Shown: piece after piece, positions 10,355-20,044 of the stretch
How positions within the stretch are numbered: the first letter of the stretch is position 1
Layout of the letters: every line of letters begins with the position of its first letter
Source of the DNA: Shewanella sp. 10N.286.48.A6
GTDB lineage: Bacteria > Pseudomonadota > Gammaproteobacteria > Enterobacterales > Shewanellaceae
Direction: 5' to 3'
Assembly (NCBI RefSeq): GCF_002873135.1
Contig: NZ_MCVI01000010.1
Location: 1-64,000, forward strand
Length of the DNA stretch: 64,000 nt
The notes under the pieces: model-generated
What the model saw: only the letters and a program-made list of their open reading frames with translations
Database searches by the model: none
Told to the model about the DNA's origin: nothing
Program-made: the position numbers and the translations under genes

Positions 10355-10406
10355 AAAAAAGGTTGTGCTAATTAGCAATAGTGACATCACTTATATTAGC
10401 ACAACC
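10355..10406 (-). terminator. Intercistronic terminator between pflB and pflA
   Basis: GGTTGTGCTAAT (10361-10372) and its exact complement (10395-10406) form a 12-bp stem. The 22-base loop contains a second small dyad (AGTGA-CA-TCACT). On the minus strand the hairpin runs straight into six T residues. It should make more pflB than pflA message, which fits an enzyme needed in excess of its activase. Confidence 0.75.
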
Positions 10407-10420
10407 GATTTTAGTTGATA

Positions 10421-12703
10421 TTACATGCTTTTAGTAAAGGTACGTGTAATAACATCTTGTTGCTGTTCAGGTGTTAACGCGTTGAAACGTACCGCATAAC
10501 CAGACACTCGAATGGTTAACTGTGGGTATTTTTCAGGGTTAACAATCGCGTCTTCAAGCATTTCGCGGTTCATTACGTTAACGTTTAAGTGTTGACCACC
10601 TTCACTGTTAGCGTTGCTCATGAAGTAACCATCCATCAATGATGCAAGGTTAGCACGACGTCCAACTTCATCTTTACCTAGTGCATTTGGCACGATAGAG
10701 AATGTGTAAGAAATACCGTCTTGTGCGTGAGCAAATGGCAGTTTAGCTACTGATGTTAATGAAGCGATTGCGCCATTTTCATCACGACCATGCATTGGGT
10801 TAGCACCCGGAGCAAATGGTGCGCCAGCTGGACGACCATCAGGTGTAGTACCCGTTTTCTTACCGTATACAACGTTAGAAGTAATAGTAAGAATAGACTG
10901 TGTTGGAATCGCATTACGGTACATTTTCATGGTACGGATCTTAGCCATGAAACGTTCAACTAAGTCACAAGCGATGTCATCTACACGTGGGTCATTGTTA
11001 CCAAATTTTGGATATTCACCAGAAATATCAAAATCAATTGCAATGCCGTCTTCGTCACGGATTGGCTTAACAGTACCGTATTTAATTGCAGATAGTGAAT
11101 CGGCTGCAATTGAAAGACCTGCGATACCACATGCCATGGTGCGACGTACATCACGGTCATGTAATGCCATTAATGAAGCTTCGTATGAATACTTATCATG
11201 CATGTAATGGATAGAGTTAAGTGCTGTCACGTATTGTGTCGCTAACCAATCCATTAAGCCGTCTAAACGACCCATTACATCATCAAATTCTAATACTTCT
11301 GATGTGATTGCATCTGCTTTAGGTGCAACTTGGATTTTTAGTTTTTCATCAACACCGCCGTTGATAGCGTAAAGCATGGTTTTCGCTAAGTTGGCACGGG
11401 CACCGAAGAACTGCATATGTTTACCCACAATCATTGGGCTAACACAACAGGCAATTGCGTAATCATCTGATTCGAAATCAGGACGCATTAAGTCATCATT
11501 TTCGTACTGGATTGAGCTCGTATCGATTGATACTTTTGCACAGTAGTTTTTGAAACCTTGTGGCAGCTCATTTGACCATAATACGGTAATGTTTGGCTCA
11601 GGGCTTGGGCCCATGTTGTAAAGCGTGTGTAAGAAACGGAAGCTTGATTTAGTTACCAAAGTACGACCGTCTAAACCCATACCAGCAATTGATTCAGTTG
11701 CCCAGATTGGGTCGCCTGAGAACAATTCATCGTATTCAGGAGTACGTAAGAAACGCACCATACGAAGTTTCATTACGAAATGGTCAACCATTTCTTGTGC
11801 TTGTTCTTCAGTGATAACACCGTTAGCGATGTCACGTTCAACGAAGATATCGATGAAAGTAGAAGTACGGCCCAATGACATTGCTGCGCCATTTTGGCTC
11901 TTAACAGCTGCAAGGTAACCAAAGTAAGTCCATTGGATTGCTTCTTTTGCATTCGTCGCAGGAAGAGAAATATCACAGCCGTATTTTGCTGCCATTTTCT
12001 TGATTTGACCCAATGCACGATGTTGCTCTGCAATTTCTTCACGCAGTTGCATTGTGTAAGTTAAATCTTCGCCAGCTTCAAAACCTGCTTGAAGTGAAGA
12101 GAATTGAGCGTATTTATCTTGCATTAGGTAGTCAATACCGTAAAGCGCGATACGACGGTAATCACCAATGATACGGCCACGGCCATATGCATCAGGTAAA
12201 CCGGTTAAAATACCAGATTTACGACAAGCCATAATTTCAGGAGTATAAATATCGAATACACCTTGGTTATGGGTTTTACGTAATTCAGAATAAGTGTATT
12301 TAACGTCTGCGTTTAATTCGCGGCCATAAGCTTTACAAGAGCCTTCAACCATACGAATACCACCATTTGGCAGCATTGAACGCTTAAGCGGCGCATCAGT
12401 TTGCAAACCAACGATAGTTTCTAAATCTTTATTGATGTAGCCAGCATCATGAGAAGTAATGGTCGAAACCATTTCTGTGTCGAAATCAACAGGTGCGTGG
12501 GTTGCATTTTCTTGCTTGATGCCAACCATCACTTTTTCCCAAAGTGATTCAGTAGCTGCGGTAGCGCCAGCTAGGAAAGATTCATCACCTTCATATGGGT
12601 TGTAGTTTTTCTGAATAAAGTCACGAACGTTGACTTCTGTTTTCCAGTCGCCAGCTTCAAAACCTTGCCACGCATTTGCAAATAACTCTGTTTTATCGGT
12701 CAT
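10421..12703 (-). CDS. pflB: Formate C-acetyltransferase (pyruvate formate-lyase)
   Basis: A glycyl-radical enzyme that cleaves pyruvate and CoA to acetyl-CoA and formate in anaerobic growth. It has 760 residues, the same as E. coli PflB. The active-site cysteine pair is in ACCVSPM near residue 419, and the radical glycine is in RVSGYAVRF, Gly735, 25 residues from the C-terminus. It is followed by pflA on the same strand and faces away from focA, with 531 bases between, unlike the E. coli focA-pflB operon. Anaerobic control is expected, but no clean FNR box was found in the shared upstream region. Confidence 0.98.
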   Translation of the reverse strand: MTDKTELFANAWQGFEAGDWKTEVNVRDFIQKNYNPYEGDESFLAGATAATESLWEKVMVGIKQENATHAPVDFDTEMVSTITSHDAGYINKDLETIVGLQTDAPLKRSMLPNGGIRMVEGSCKAYGRELNADVKYTYSELRKTHNQGVFDIYTPEIMACRKSGILTGLPDAYGRGRIIGDYRRIALYGIDYLMQDKYAQFSSLQAGFEAGEDLTYTMQLREEIAEQHRALGQIKKMAAKYGCDISLPATNAKEAIQWTYFGYLAAVKSQNGAAMSLGRTSTFIDIFVERDIANGVITEEQAQEMVDHFVMKLRMVRFLRTPEYDELFSGDPIWATESIAGMGLDGRTLVTKSSFRFLHTLYNMGPSPEPNITVLWSNELPQGFKNYCAKVSIDTSSIQYENDDLMRPDFESDDYAIACCVSPMIVGKHMQFFGARANLAKTMLYAINGGVDEKLKIQVAPKADAITSEVLEFDDVMGRLDGLMDWLATQYVTALNSIHYMHDKYSYEASLMALHDRDVRRTMACGIAGLSIAADSLSAIKYGTVKPIRDEDGIAIDFDISGEYPKFGNNDPRVDDIACDLVERFMAKIRTMKMYRNAIPTQSILTITSNVVYGKKTGTTPDGRPAGAPFAPGANPMHGRDENGAIASLTSVAKLPFAHAQDGISYTFSIVPNALGKDEVGRRANLASLMDGYFMSNANSEGGQHLNVNVMNREMLEDAIVNPEKYPQLTIRVSGYAVRFNALTPEQQQDVITRTFTKSM

Positions 12704-13234
12704 GGTAATTTACCTTCTCGTCAATTAACTGCTGCTGAACTGCGACTTGATGTTAGTTGATGTCTATTACAAACAAGTTAGCAGAACAAAAATTGAGATC
12801 CCTATTGATGGATGATCGCAAGGGCATCTAATCCGTTGGCTTAACCGTTATCGTAATAGCGATTAAGCTAAATTTCCCATCTATCTAAATTGGTAAGACC
12901 AATTTACCCTGCAAAGATTAACATAGCTTTGGGTTAACTTCACTTAAAAAAATAAAATTTGGCTATGCGAACAGTGAAACTGTTAAGTGCTTAACAGTTT
13001 CTGAGCAAAAAGTTTTTTATTTAATCAATTGGGTCTATTCTTGCTAACCTTTTGCAAGCGTGCTGCTAAGGCTGCTTAGCCCTATATTGCTTGCTATACT
13101 GATTTATAGCACCTTTTAGCAAAACTGATACTTAATTAGTGGCTGTTAATCTAATTGGGTCATGGTGCTGGTAGATTTTTTAATCTTTGCTCTTGGTCAT
13201 ACCAATTTAACTTATAGTTTTACTCGGGGTTTTT
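12704..13234. other. Divergent regulatory region between pflB and focA
   Basis: A 531-base, AT-rich gap that must hold the promoters for both the pflB-pflA and focA units. It carries the perfect 24-base dyad at 12977-13000. I looked for the FNR pattern TTGAT-N4-ATCAA on both strands and did not find a good match. No additional gene is seen. Confidence 0.6.
12977..13000. promoter_or_regulatory. Perfect 24-base palindrome, likely operator
   Basis: AAACTGTTAAG, two bases TG, then CTTAACAGTTT: an 11-bp perfect dyad. It lies 274 bases before pflB and 235 before focA. The TGTTAA half-sites resemble ArcA-type elements but face each other instead of being direct repeats, so the regulator is not identified. 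Confidence 0.5.
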
Positions 13235-14149
13235 ATGAAAAATGCATCTGGCGATCTACAGCAAATTGCTGCGACGCCAACCACCTTCCAAAATGCTGAA
13301 GCATTTGGTTTAGCTAAAGTTGCTAAAAGCCCTTGGCAATCATTTATGTTATCGATATTTGCCGGTGCATTTATTGCGATTGCATTTGTGTTTTACATTA
13401 CAGTGACTAACGGCAGTACTATGGGCTGGGGCATGACACGCTTTATTGGCGGTATTGCGTTTAGCTTAGGATTAATTTTAGTTGTGGTGTGCGGCACAGA
13501 GTTATTTACTAGTACAGTGTTAACCTCGATCCCTTGGGCGCAGAAAAAAGTCAAAACAGCGACCCAATTACGTTGTTGGGCCAGAGTTTATGCGGGCAAT
13601 TTAGTCGGCGCACTATTGATGGTGTTTCTGATCATGAGTGCGCGCATGTTTGAACTCAATGATGGTCAATGGGGGTTAAGTGCAATGAAGCTTGCACAGC
13701 ACAAAATTCATCACACTTGGTCACAAGCATTTACCTTAGGTATTTTATGTAACATGTTAGTGTGCTTAGCTGTGTGGATGACCTTTGCCACCAAAGATCT
13801 CCTGACGAAATCCTTACTGATGATCCTGCCTGTAGCCATGTTTGTGAGCAGCGGTTTTGAGCATAGTATTGCCAACATGTTTATGGTGCCAATTGGTATT
13901 GCTATCCATTCATTTGCACCGGATAGTTTTTATGTAGCACTTAACCTAGACCCGCAACAATTTGCCGATCTGACTGTGAGTAACTTCGTGTTTCATAACC
14001 TGATCCCTGTAACCTTAGGTAATATAGTGGGTGGTGGGGTGTTTGTTGGCATCGGCTTTTGGTTAGTTGAACAAGGTAAATTAACCCTTGGCACTGACGG
14101 CGCAAGTCACGGCACTATTACAAGCCGTGTTGAGCCTAAAAACGATTAA
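13235..14149 (+). CDS. focA: Formate transporter FocA
   Basis: A pentameric inner-membrane formate channel of the FNT family that exports formate made by PflB and can take it up again. It has 304 residues and six hydrophobic segments. Family hallmarks include GTELFTS near residue 90 and the pore histidine region SGFEHSIANMFM near residue 210. The shared region with pflB suggests co-control, although the two genes are transcribed apart here. A clear terminator follows about 50 bases after the stop. Confidence 0.96.
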   Translation: MKNASGDLQQIAATPTTFQNAEAFGLAKVAKSPWQSFMLSIFAGAFIAIAFVFYITVTNGSTMGWGMTRFIGGIAFSLGLILVVVCGTELFTSTVLTSIPWAQKKVKTATQLRCWARVYAGNLVGALLMVFLIMSARMFELNDGQWGLSAMKLAQHKIHHTWSQAFTLGILCNMLVCLAVWMTFATKDLLTKSLLMILPVAMFVSSGFEHSIANMFMVPIGIAIHSFAPDSFYVALNLDPQQFADLTVSNFVFHNLIPVTLGNIVGGGVFVGIGFWLVEQGKLTLGTDGASHGTITSRVEPKND

Positions 14150-14198
14150 GCCCCTTAGAGTATGAAGTCTGCATAGAACTACTGTCAGTCTTAATTTG

Positions 14199-14225
14199 AA
14201 TGCCCAGCCTTTGCTGGGCATTTTT
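14199..14225 (+). terminator. Terminator after focA
   Basis: AATGCCCAGC and GCTGGGCATT form a 10-bp stem with a short loop followed by a T run. Confidence 0.9.
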
Positions 14226-14507
14226 GTAGCTAGCCTTTTTTACCAAAGCAATTTCAAACTCAGCAGCATTTGATATCAAGCAATAATATCATCAGGCTTT
14301 TATTGTTGACTGGTTTTTATTCGATTAAACTTTTTCAATAACAAACGAATATGCTTTAAGGCTACTTTTTATGCGCTAATATATTGTTAACCTGCCATTT
14401 TTAGATATTTTAACTAAAAGTCTGCAATATTTAAGACTATTTAAATGCTAGTATTTTATAAATAAAACCTACCTGATAATAACAATAACAATAACAGTGG
14501 TAATGAA
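14226..14507. other. Intergenic region before the YfcC-type carrier
   Basis: AT-rich sequence with no gene. It probably carries the promoter of the carrier gene; a TTGACT hexamer near 14305 is a possible -35 element but no matching -10 box was certain. A perfect but short palindrome TTGATATCAA lies at 14270-14279; it lacks the four-base spacer of an FNR box. Confidence 0.4.
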
Positions 14508-16034
14508 ATGTTAGAGCAACAAATAGCCAGTAATCCCCCCCAAACAACCAAAGTAATGCCTGATACCTTAGTGATCATATTCTTTGTTGCCTTTGCTGCA
14601 GCACTGTTGACCTATGTGGTGCCCATTGGCTCCTTTACTACCCAAGAGGCACATTATGTTGTCGATGGTGTGGAAAAGACACGCAGTGTTGTCGACCCTA
14701 ATTCGTTTAGCTATGCAACAGATGAACAAGGTGAGCCACTACTTAGCCCAATGGGGCTATTTAAAGGTGATGGTGGCATGGGCTTTTTTAACTTCGCCTT
14801 TGAAGGCTTAGTTTCTGGTTCTAAGTGGGGCAGTGCCATTGGCGTGATTATGTTCATGTTAGTGATCGGCGGCTCATTTGGAGTGGTGATGGCCACTGGC
14901 ACCATTGATAACGGTATTTTACGCTTAATCGATAAAACCAAGGGCAACGAGCAGTTATTTATTCCGGTTATCTTTAGTTTATTTTCTTTAGGCGGGGCGG
15001 TTTTTGGTATGGGCGAAGAGGCAATCGCCTTTGCAATTATCATTTGCCCGTTAATGATCCGCCTTGGTTACGACGGCATATGTACCGTGATGGTGACTTA
15101 CGTTGCGACACAAATTGGTTTTGCCAGTTCGTGGATGAACCCATTTAGTGTGGCGATTGCTCAAGGCATTTCAGGGGTGCCGGTATTATCTGGGGCAGGG
15201 GTACGCTTTGGGCTTTGGGTTGGCTTTACCTTAATTGGGATTATTTTTACCATGCGCTACGCCAGTAAAATTCAAAAGCAACCCAGCTTGTCGTTTAGTT
15301 TTCATAGTGATCAGCATTTTAGAGATAACCAGCAAGGAACAGTAAAAGACAGTCGCTTTAATATGGGTGACATATTGGTATTACTAACCATTGCAGCAAC
15401 CATAGGCTGGGTTATCTGGGGCGTGATTGCTCATGCGTGGTTTATTCCTGAAATTGCCAGCCAGTTTTTTACCATGGGCATTGTAGTCGGTATTATTGGC
15501 ATATTGTTCAACCTAAACGGCTTAACCATGAATAAAGTAGCTCAAAGCTTTAAGCAAGGTGCAGGCACCATGCTCGAGCCTGCACTATTAGTGGGTTTAG
15601 CTTCTGGCATTTTATTATTAATTGGCAGTGGGGGGGCAACAGAACCGAGTGTGCTAAACAGTATTTTGCACAGTGCAGGTAGCGTGATTGGCCAGCTACC
15701 GAATGCCTTATCTGCTTGGTTTATGTTGTTATTCCAGTCGGTATTTAATTTCTTCGTCACCTCAGGCTCAGGCCAAGCGGCGTTAACCATGCCCTTGATG
15801 GCGCCACTGGCAGATCTTGTGGGTGTGACTCGTCAAGTATCAGTACTGGCGTTTCAGTTAGGCGACGGCTTTACCAATGTGTTAGTGCCTACTTCAGCGT
15901 CGCTGATGGCGACTTTAGGCGTATGCCGAGTGGATTGGGGTGATTGGGTTAAGTTTATTTGGCGCTTTATGGTAGCGCTAATGGTGCTTTCGAGCATTGC
16001 AGTGATTACGGCCCATTATTTAGGCTTCAGTTAA
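14508..16034 (+). CDS. YfcC family carrier (DcuC/ArsB-type permease)
   Basis: A 508-residue inner-membrane protein with about 12 hydrophobic segments and a polar insert near residue 260. It fits the YfcC family, linked in domain databases to the anaerobic C4-dicarboxylate carrier DcuC group; some members are thought to carry amino acids. Conserved blocks include GGSFGVVMATG, VFGMGEEAIAFA, IGFASSWMNPFSV and SGSGQAALTMPLMAPL. The substrate cannot be read from sequence. It starts with ATG after an A-rich leader and ends before a strong shared terminator. Its place beside focA and pfl fits a role in organic-acid or amino-acid traffic in anaerobic growth, but that is inference. Confidence 0.85.
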   Translation: MLEQQIASNPPQTTKVMPDTLVIIFFVAFAAALLTYVVPIGSFTTQEAHYVVDGVEKTRSVVDPNSFSYATDEQGEPLLSPMGLFKGDGGMGFFNFAFEGLVSGSKWGSAIGVIMFMLVIGGSFGVVMATGTIDNGILRLIDKTKGNEQLFIPVIFSLFSLGGAVFGMGEEAIAFAIIICPLMIRLGYDGICTVMVTYVATQIGFASSWMNPFSVAIAQGISGVPVLSGAGVRFGLWVGFTLIGIIFTMRYASKIQKQPSLSFSFHSDQHFRDNQQGTVKDSRFNMGDILVLLTIAATIGWVIWGVIAHAWFIPEIASQFFTMGIVVGIIGILFNLNGLTMNKVAQSFKQGAGTMLEPALLVGLASGILLLIGSGGATEPSVLNSILHSAGSVIGQLPNALSAWFMLLFQSVFNFFVTSGSGQAALTMPLMAPLADLVGVTRQVSVLAFQLGDGFTNVLVPTSASLMATLGVCRVDWGDWVKFIWRFMVALMVLSSIAVITAHYLGFS

Positions 16035-16072
16035 ACAAGGCGCGATATTATTTATTATAAATGGCATTTATT

Positions 16073-16104
16073 AAAAACGGCATCAATGAATTGATGCCGT
16101 TTTT
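16073..16104. terminator. Bidirectional terminator
   Basis: AAAAACGGCATCAA (16073-16086) and its exact complement (16091-16104) with a 4-base loop. A and T runs at the ends let it work for the carrier gene (plus) and the methyltransferase-like gene (minus), which converge here. Confidence 0.92.
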
Positions 16105-16148
16105 TTATTGTGATAACGACTAAATAAGTCATTAACTTAAAAATGAGC

Positions 16149-17225
16149 TTAACAAGGCTTTTTCTTACAGCGTAACAAAGTATGACCTATGCCAATGTTA
16201 TCTATATCTTCATCCACATAAAGGCCTGCTTCACTGATCATTTTTAGCATATCTTTACTGTGATACATGCGGCTATTACCATTCGCTATTGCAGTAAAAT
16301 ATAGTGAGGTGGCGTTAACACAGTAGGCACCCGCTTCGTATGGTTGTCTGTCCCAGTAAGTCTCTAAGATACACAACTCACTATCAGAGCGCATAGCAGC
16401 AGCGGCGCGTTTTAAAATAGTGACAATTTGCTGTTTTGAGAAACAATCCAAGAATTGGCTCATCCAATATAAATCAGCATGTTGATAGAAAGGTTTATCA
16501 CTATCAAGCAAATCGGTTTCAAGTGGATGCACTCGATCGGCAACCTTATTTATCTTGGCATTTTCCATCGCTACAGTTAACTGCCCCGGCAAGTCCATAA
16601 TGGTGATGTTGACTTGGTCATCATAGCCTGTGCAAGCAAACGCCCACTTACCTGTATTGCCGCCCACATCAACAATATGTTGTGGCTTAGATCGAAAAAT
16701 TAACGGTAAAAGACTATCAAACGCATGATCGGAATAGTAATGGTCAAACTCAAACCAGCTGCGTTTAACCTGCTCAGGTAATTGGCTTAATCCCGGGTAA
16801 ATGGTGTCCCAATCGCCAAGGTATTTTAAGCCTTCAGCTTTGCCATTACGAAGAGATGCTTCTAATTCAAACAAACCTTGGTAACAGACATCGTGAATAA
16901 AGTTAAGATTCTTTGCAGCCATATCATCATGTAATAAGAAATGTCCTGTTTTATCTAAGCGGTAACGCTCATCTTTGCACCAAAGTAGACCCATACTTAG
17001 ACCCATATCTAGCAAAACATGAATAGCATACTCAGATACGTCAGCATCATTTACTAACTGCGCTAAGCTAATACCTTGATCGCCTGCTGCATCAATTTGT
17101 GCCAGTAGGCCGAATTGGCTAAGGCAACGGGCCACTTGAAAGCTTACAGGTGCGAAGGCTATTTTTTGTGCTTCGAATTTAGCATCGTAGGCGGATATTT
17201 TTTTCGGTGATTGATAAAAAGACAT
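16149..17225 (-). CDS. SAM-dependent O-methyltransferase-like protein
   Basis: A 358-residue protein with the two-part layout of plant/polyketide-type O-methyltransferases. An N-terminal winged-helix dimerisation region (about 20-110) is followed by a Rossmann domain with SAM motif I VDVGGNTGKW near residue 190 and an acidic loop IMDLPGQL near residue 210. The catalytic His of classic family members is not obvious; CFSKQQ occupies the usual region, so methyl transfer on oxygen is not assured. It stands alone, convergent with the carrier gene; cysK lies upstream on the same strand across a 277-base gap. Substrate unknown. A role in secondary metabolism or in modifying a fatty-acyl product is possible only by analogy. 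Confidence 0.72.
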   Translation of the reverse strand: MSFYQSPKKISAYDAKFEAQKIAFAPVSFQVARCLSQFGLLAQIDAAGDQGISLAQLVNDADVSEYAIHVLLDMGLSMGLLWCKDERYRLDKTGHFLLHDDMAAKNLNFIHDVCYQGLFELEASLRNGKAEGLKYLGDWDTIYPGLSQLPEQVKRSWFEFDHYYSDHAFDSLLPLIFRSKPQHIVDVGGNTGKWAFACTGYDDQVNITIMDLPGQLTVAMENAKINKVADRVHPLETDLLDSDKPFYQHADLYWMSQFLDCFSKQQIVTILKRAAAAMRSDSELCILETYWDRQPYEAGAYCVNATSLYFTAIANGNSRMYHSKDMLKMISEAGLYVDEDIDNIGIGHTLLRCKKKPC

Positions 17226-17435
17226 AAAATGAAGATTGCTCTAGCAGCAGGAGAAAAAGTGCTGCGATATTAGCAAACACTATTAAATAGGAGCTTGATC
17301 TAGCTCTAGATGTTGAGCTTGTTAACGACATGCTAGGGCGGGATAATGCATTTTTGGGACACACGCCTTAGAAGTTGCAGATAGTTGAATTGAAACTTAC
17401 TTATGTGCAGGTAGTTACGTTTGTTTAAAGCAATA

Positions 17436-17461
17436 AAAAGCTCTGCAAATGCAGAGCTTTT
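17436..17461 (-). terminator. Terminator after cysK
   Basis: AAAAGCTCTGC and its complement form an 11-bp stem around AAAT, 42 bases after the cysK stop. Read on the minus strand the stem runs into a T tract. Confidence 0.88.
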
Positions 17462-17502
17462 AAAGTGTTTAGCGATTTTTAGCAATCAGTCACTAAATAT
17501 GG

Positions 17503-18468
17503 TTACTGTACGTTTTCGCTATCGCTAAATTCGCCAGCAAATAGTGCTGATGATAAGTAACGCTCTGCAGCTGAAGGCAAAATAACAACAATATTTTTGC
17601 CTGCATACTCTGGCAGTTCAGCAATACGATTCGCTGCAACTACAGCTGCACCTGAAGAAATACCCACTAAGATACCTTCTTCTTTCATTAAGCGGCGCGC
17701 CATATCAATTGCATCTTCATTGCTAACAGCTTGCACAAGATCAACCAAATCTAAATCTAAGTTGCCAGGGATGAAACCTGCGCCAATACCTTGAATTTTG
17801 TGCGGTCCAGGTTGCAGAGGCTCACCTGCTTTAGCTTGAGCAATAACTTGAGAATCAACTGGCTCAACCGCCACTGACACAATATCTTTATTCTGACTTT
17901 TTAAGTAACGGCTCACACCCGTAATAGTACCGCCAGTACCAACACCTGCTACGAATACATCGACTTTACCATCGGTGTCATTCCAGATTTCTGGGCCTGT
18001 GGTTTTTTCATGAATTTCTGGGTTCGCAGGGTTACTGAATTGACCGAGAATAAGGTACTTTGAAGGATCAGATAAACGAATTTCTTCTGCTTTATCAATC
18101 GCGCCTTTCATGCCCTTAGCGCCTTCAGTTAACACAAGGTTAGCACCTAATGCTTTTAATAATTTGCGGCGCTCAAGGCTCATGGTGTTTGGCATAGTAA
18201 GTGTTAGCTGGTAACCGCGCGCGGCAGCAACATAAGCTAGTGCAATACCAGTATTACCTGAGGTTGGCTCAACTAATTCGATACCAGCTTTGAGGGTACC
18301 TTTCTTTTCGGCATCCCAAATCATGTTGGCACCGATACGACACTTAACACTGAAACTTGGATTGCGTGCTTCTATTTTTGCTAGCACATTACCATTGCTT
18401 ACTCGATTAAGGCGCACTAGTGGGGTATTACCTAGCGTATATGAATTGTCTTCGTAAATGTTGCTCAT
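17503..18468 (-). CDS. cysK: Cysteine synthase A
   Basis: A PLP enzyme making L-cysteine from O-acetylserine and sulfide. It has 321 residues (E. coli 323). The Schiff-base lysine is Lys42 in [11 protein letters not shown], the substrate loop is TSGNTG near residue 70, the phosphate loop is GTGGTITG near residue 176, and the C-terminal [10 protein letters not shown] matches CysK more than CysM. It is monocistronic here; cysZ lies about 4 kb away with two unrelated genes between, whereas E. coli keeps cysZ and cysK adjacent. The divergent 357-base region probably carries its promoter. Confidence 0.97.
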   Translation of the reverse strand: MSNIYEDNSYTLGNTPLVRLNRVSNGNVLAKIEARNPSFSVKCRIGANMIWDAEKKGTLKAGIELVEPTSGNTGIALAYVAAARGYQLTLTMPNTMSLERRKLLKALGANLVLTEGAKGMKGAIDKAEEIRLSDPSKYLILGQFSNPANPEIHEKTTGPEIWNDTDGKVDVFVAGVGTGGTITGVSRYLKSQNKDIVSVAVEPVDSQVIAQAKAGEPLQPGPHKIQGIGAGFIPGNLDLDLVDLVQAVSNEDAIDMARRLMKEEGILVGISSGAAVVAANRIAELPEYAGKNIVVILPSAAERYLSSALFAGEFSDSENVQ

Positions 18469-18825
18469 GGTTTAGCTCCTTGTTTGCATTGTCTAATGAT
18501 AATCGGTTTAGGTGGCTTTAACAGTGACAGTTAGTTATTCGTTATTCCTTTTAGTTATTAAAGCAAACTCTACTATAATAATAAAGCATCTTCTTAATTA
18601 ACAATCATTTACTTTTGCTGCAACAGTTAAGCACATTATTACTCGCTTAGATGGTCAGACCTTTAGCAAATCGTCAATTAGTGCTTAGCGAAAATGCCAG
18701 AACCCAATAGACTTGTTTTAATTGTAAAATTTTCCCTGTATTAACCAGATGGCCAAAAGTTATCAGTATGGCAATGTCGAGGTGGGAAACTTGTTACTCC
18801 CCAATACCTTAATGGCAGATATAAT
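18469..18825. other. Divergent intergenic region between cysK and the FabH-like gene
   Basis: AT-rich, no gene seen. It should hold promoters for cysK and for the FabH-like gene. No recognisable operator could be picked out by eye. Confidence 0.4.
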
Positions 18826-19947
18826 ATGAACAAAGTGGTGATTTCAGGAAGTGGACTTTACACCCCACCCCATAGCATTAGTAATGAAGAGCTAGTAACA
18901 AGCCTTAATCGTTACGTCGACCAATATAACAGCCAGCATGCTAGCTTAATCGCGAATGGTGAATTAAACGCATTAGCCCACTCATCGGCTGAATTTATCG
19001 AAAAAGCCTCAGGAATTAAGCAGCGTTATGTGATGGTCAAAGAGGGCATTTTAGAGCCTGACATCATGATGCCTTTGATAAAAGATCGCCCAAGTACCGA
19101 ATTATCTATGCAGGCTGAAATGGGTATCGCGGCGGCGAATAAAGCCTTAGAACAGGCTAAACTGCTCGCCAGTGACATTGACTTAGTGATTGTTGCCTGT
19201 GCTTATACTCAGCGCTCATACCCTGCAATTGCTATCGAAATTCAGCAAGCCATGGGCACAAAGGGCTTTGCCTACGACATGTTGGTGGCGTGTTCGTCAG
19301 CTACATTTGCCATAGTCAATGCGATCAATGCCGTGCAGTCAGGTACAGCATCTAGGGTATTGGTGATTAATCCTGAAATATGTTCGCCGCAGGTTAATTA
19401 TCGCGATCGCGATAGCCACTTTATTTTTGGCGATGTCGCAACCGCAGTTGTGGTTGAAAAAGCGAACAATGCTCACACTGAGTTTGCTTTTAATGTGCTG
19501 TCGAGCAAATGCGTTACTGATTACTCTAATAATATCCGCAGTAATTTTGGCCATATGAATCGCTGTGATCCGCTCAATGCTAACAGCAGTGATAAGTTGT
19601 TTCATCAACAAGGGCGCAAGGTATTTAAAGAGTTGTTGCCAATGATTTATCAGCATTTAGACAAGCAACTCGAACAAGAGCAGATACAAGCTAATGAATT
19701 TAAACGCTTGTGGTTACATCAAGCCAATATCAATATGAATCAGTTTGTGGTGCGTAAACTGCTTGGTGACAATGTGGATGCAGCGCAGGCACCAGTGGTA
19801 TTAGATGAATACGCAAACACGGCTTCAGCGGGCTCGATTATTGCTTTTAATAAATATAATCAGGACTTTAAAACTGGTGATTTAGGTCTGCTTTGCTCGT
19901 TTGGAGCAGGCTACTCTGTTGGCAGTATTATTTTAGAGAAGACTTAA
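18826..19947 (+). CDS. FabH-like beta-ketoacyl-ACP synthase III (PA3286 type)
   Basis: A condensing enzyme of the thiolase fold. It has 373 residues, longer than housekeeping FabH (about 317) because of an N-terminal insertion at about residues 28-85. The full triad is present: Cys156 in VACSSATF, His298 in WLHQANINMN and Asn331 in EYANTASAG. By memory of the family it closely resembles Pseudomonas aeruginosa PA3286, reported to use medium-chain acyl-CoA from beta-oxidation to prime fatty acid synthesis; this is recognition, not a search result. It is monocistronic, divergent from cysK, and ends at a bidirectional terminator. True FabH or OleA are less likely from length and N-terminal sequence. 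Confidence 0.85.
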   Translation: MNKVVISGSGLYTPPHSISNEELVTSLNRYVDQYNSQHASLIANGELNALAHSSAEFIEKASGIKQRYVMVKEGILEPDIMMPLIKDRPSTELSMQAEMGIAAANKALEQAKLLASDIDLVIVACAYTQRSYPAIAIEIQQAMGTKGFAYDMLVACSSATFAIVNAINAVQSGTASRVLVINPEICSPQVNYRDRDSHFIFGDVATAVVVEKANNAHTEFAFNVLSSKCVTDYSNNIRSNFGHMNRCDPLNANSSDKLFHQQGRKVFKELLPMIYQHLDKQLEQEQIQANEFKRLWLHQANINMNQFVVRKLLGDNVDAAQAPVVLDEYANTASAGSIIAFNKYNQDFKTGDLGLLCSFGAGYSVGSIILEKT

Positions 19948-19976
19948 TTTTAACTGTGTGTACTTTCAACTAAATC

Positions 19977-20002
19977 AAAAAGACTGCCAAGGCAGTCTTT
20001 TT
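19977..20002. terminator. Bidirectional terminator
   Basis: AAAAAGACTGCC, a 2-base loop AA, then GGCAGTCTTTTT: a 12-bp perfect stem between the convergent FabH-like and DUF5916 genes. Confidence 0.93.
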
Positions 20003-20044
20003 GATCATCAATGGGTAAAATCTTAAACAACTAACGACTAATAA

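Noticed and set aside
14270..14279. TTGATATCAA as an FNR box
   Set aside because: The two half-sites touch; FNR needs four bases between them.
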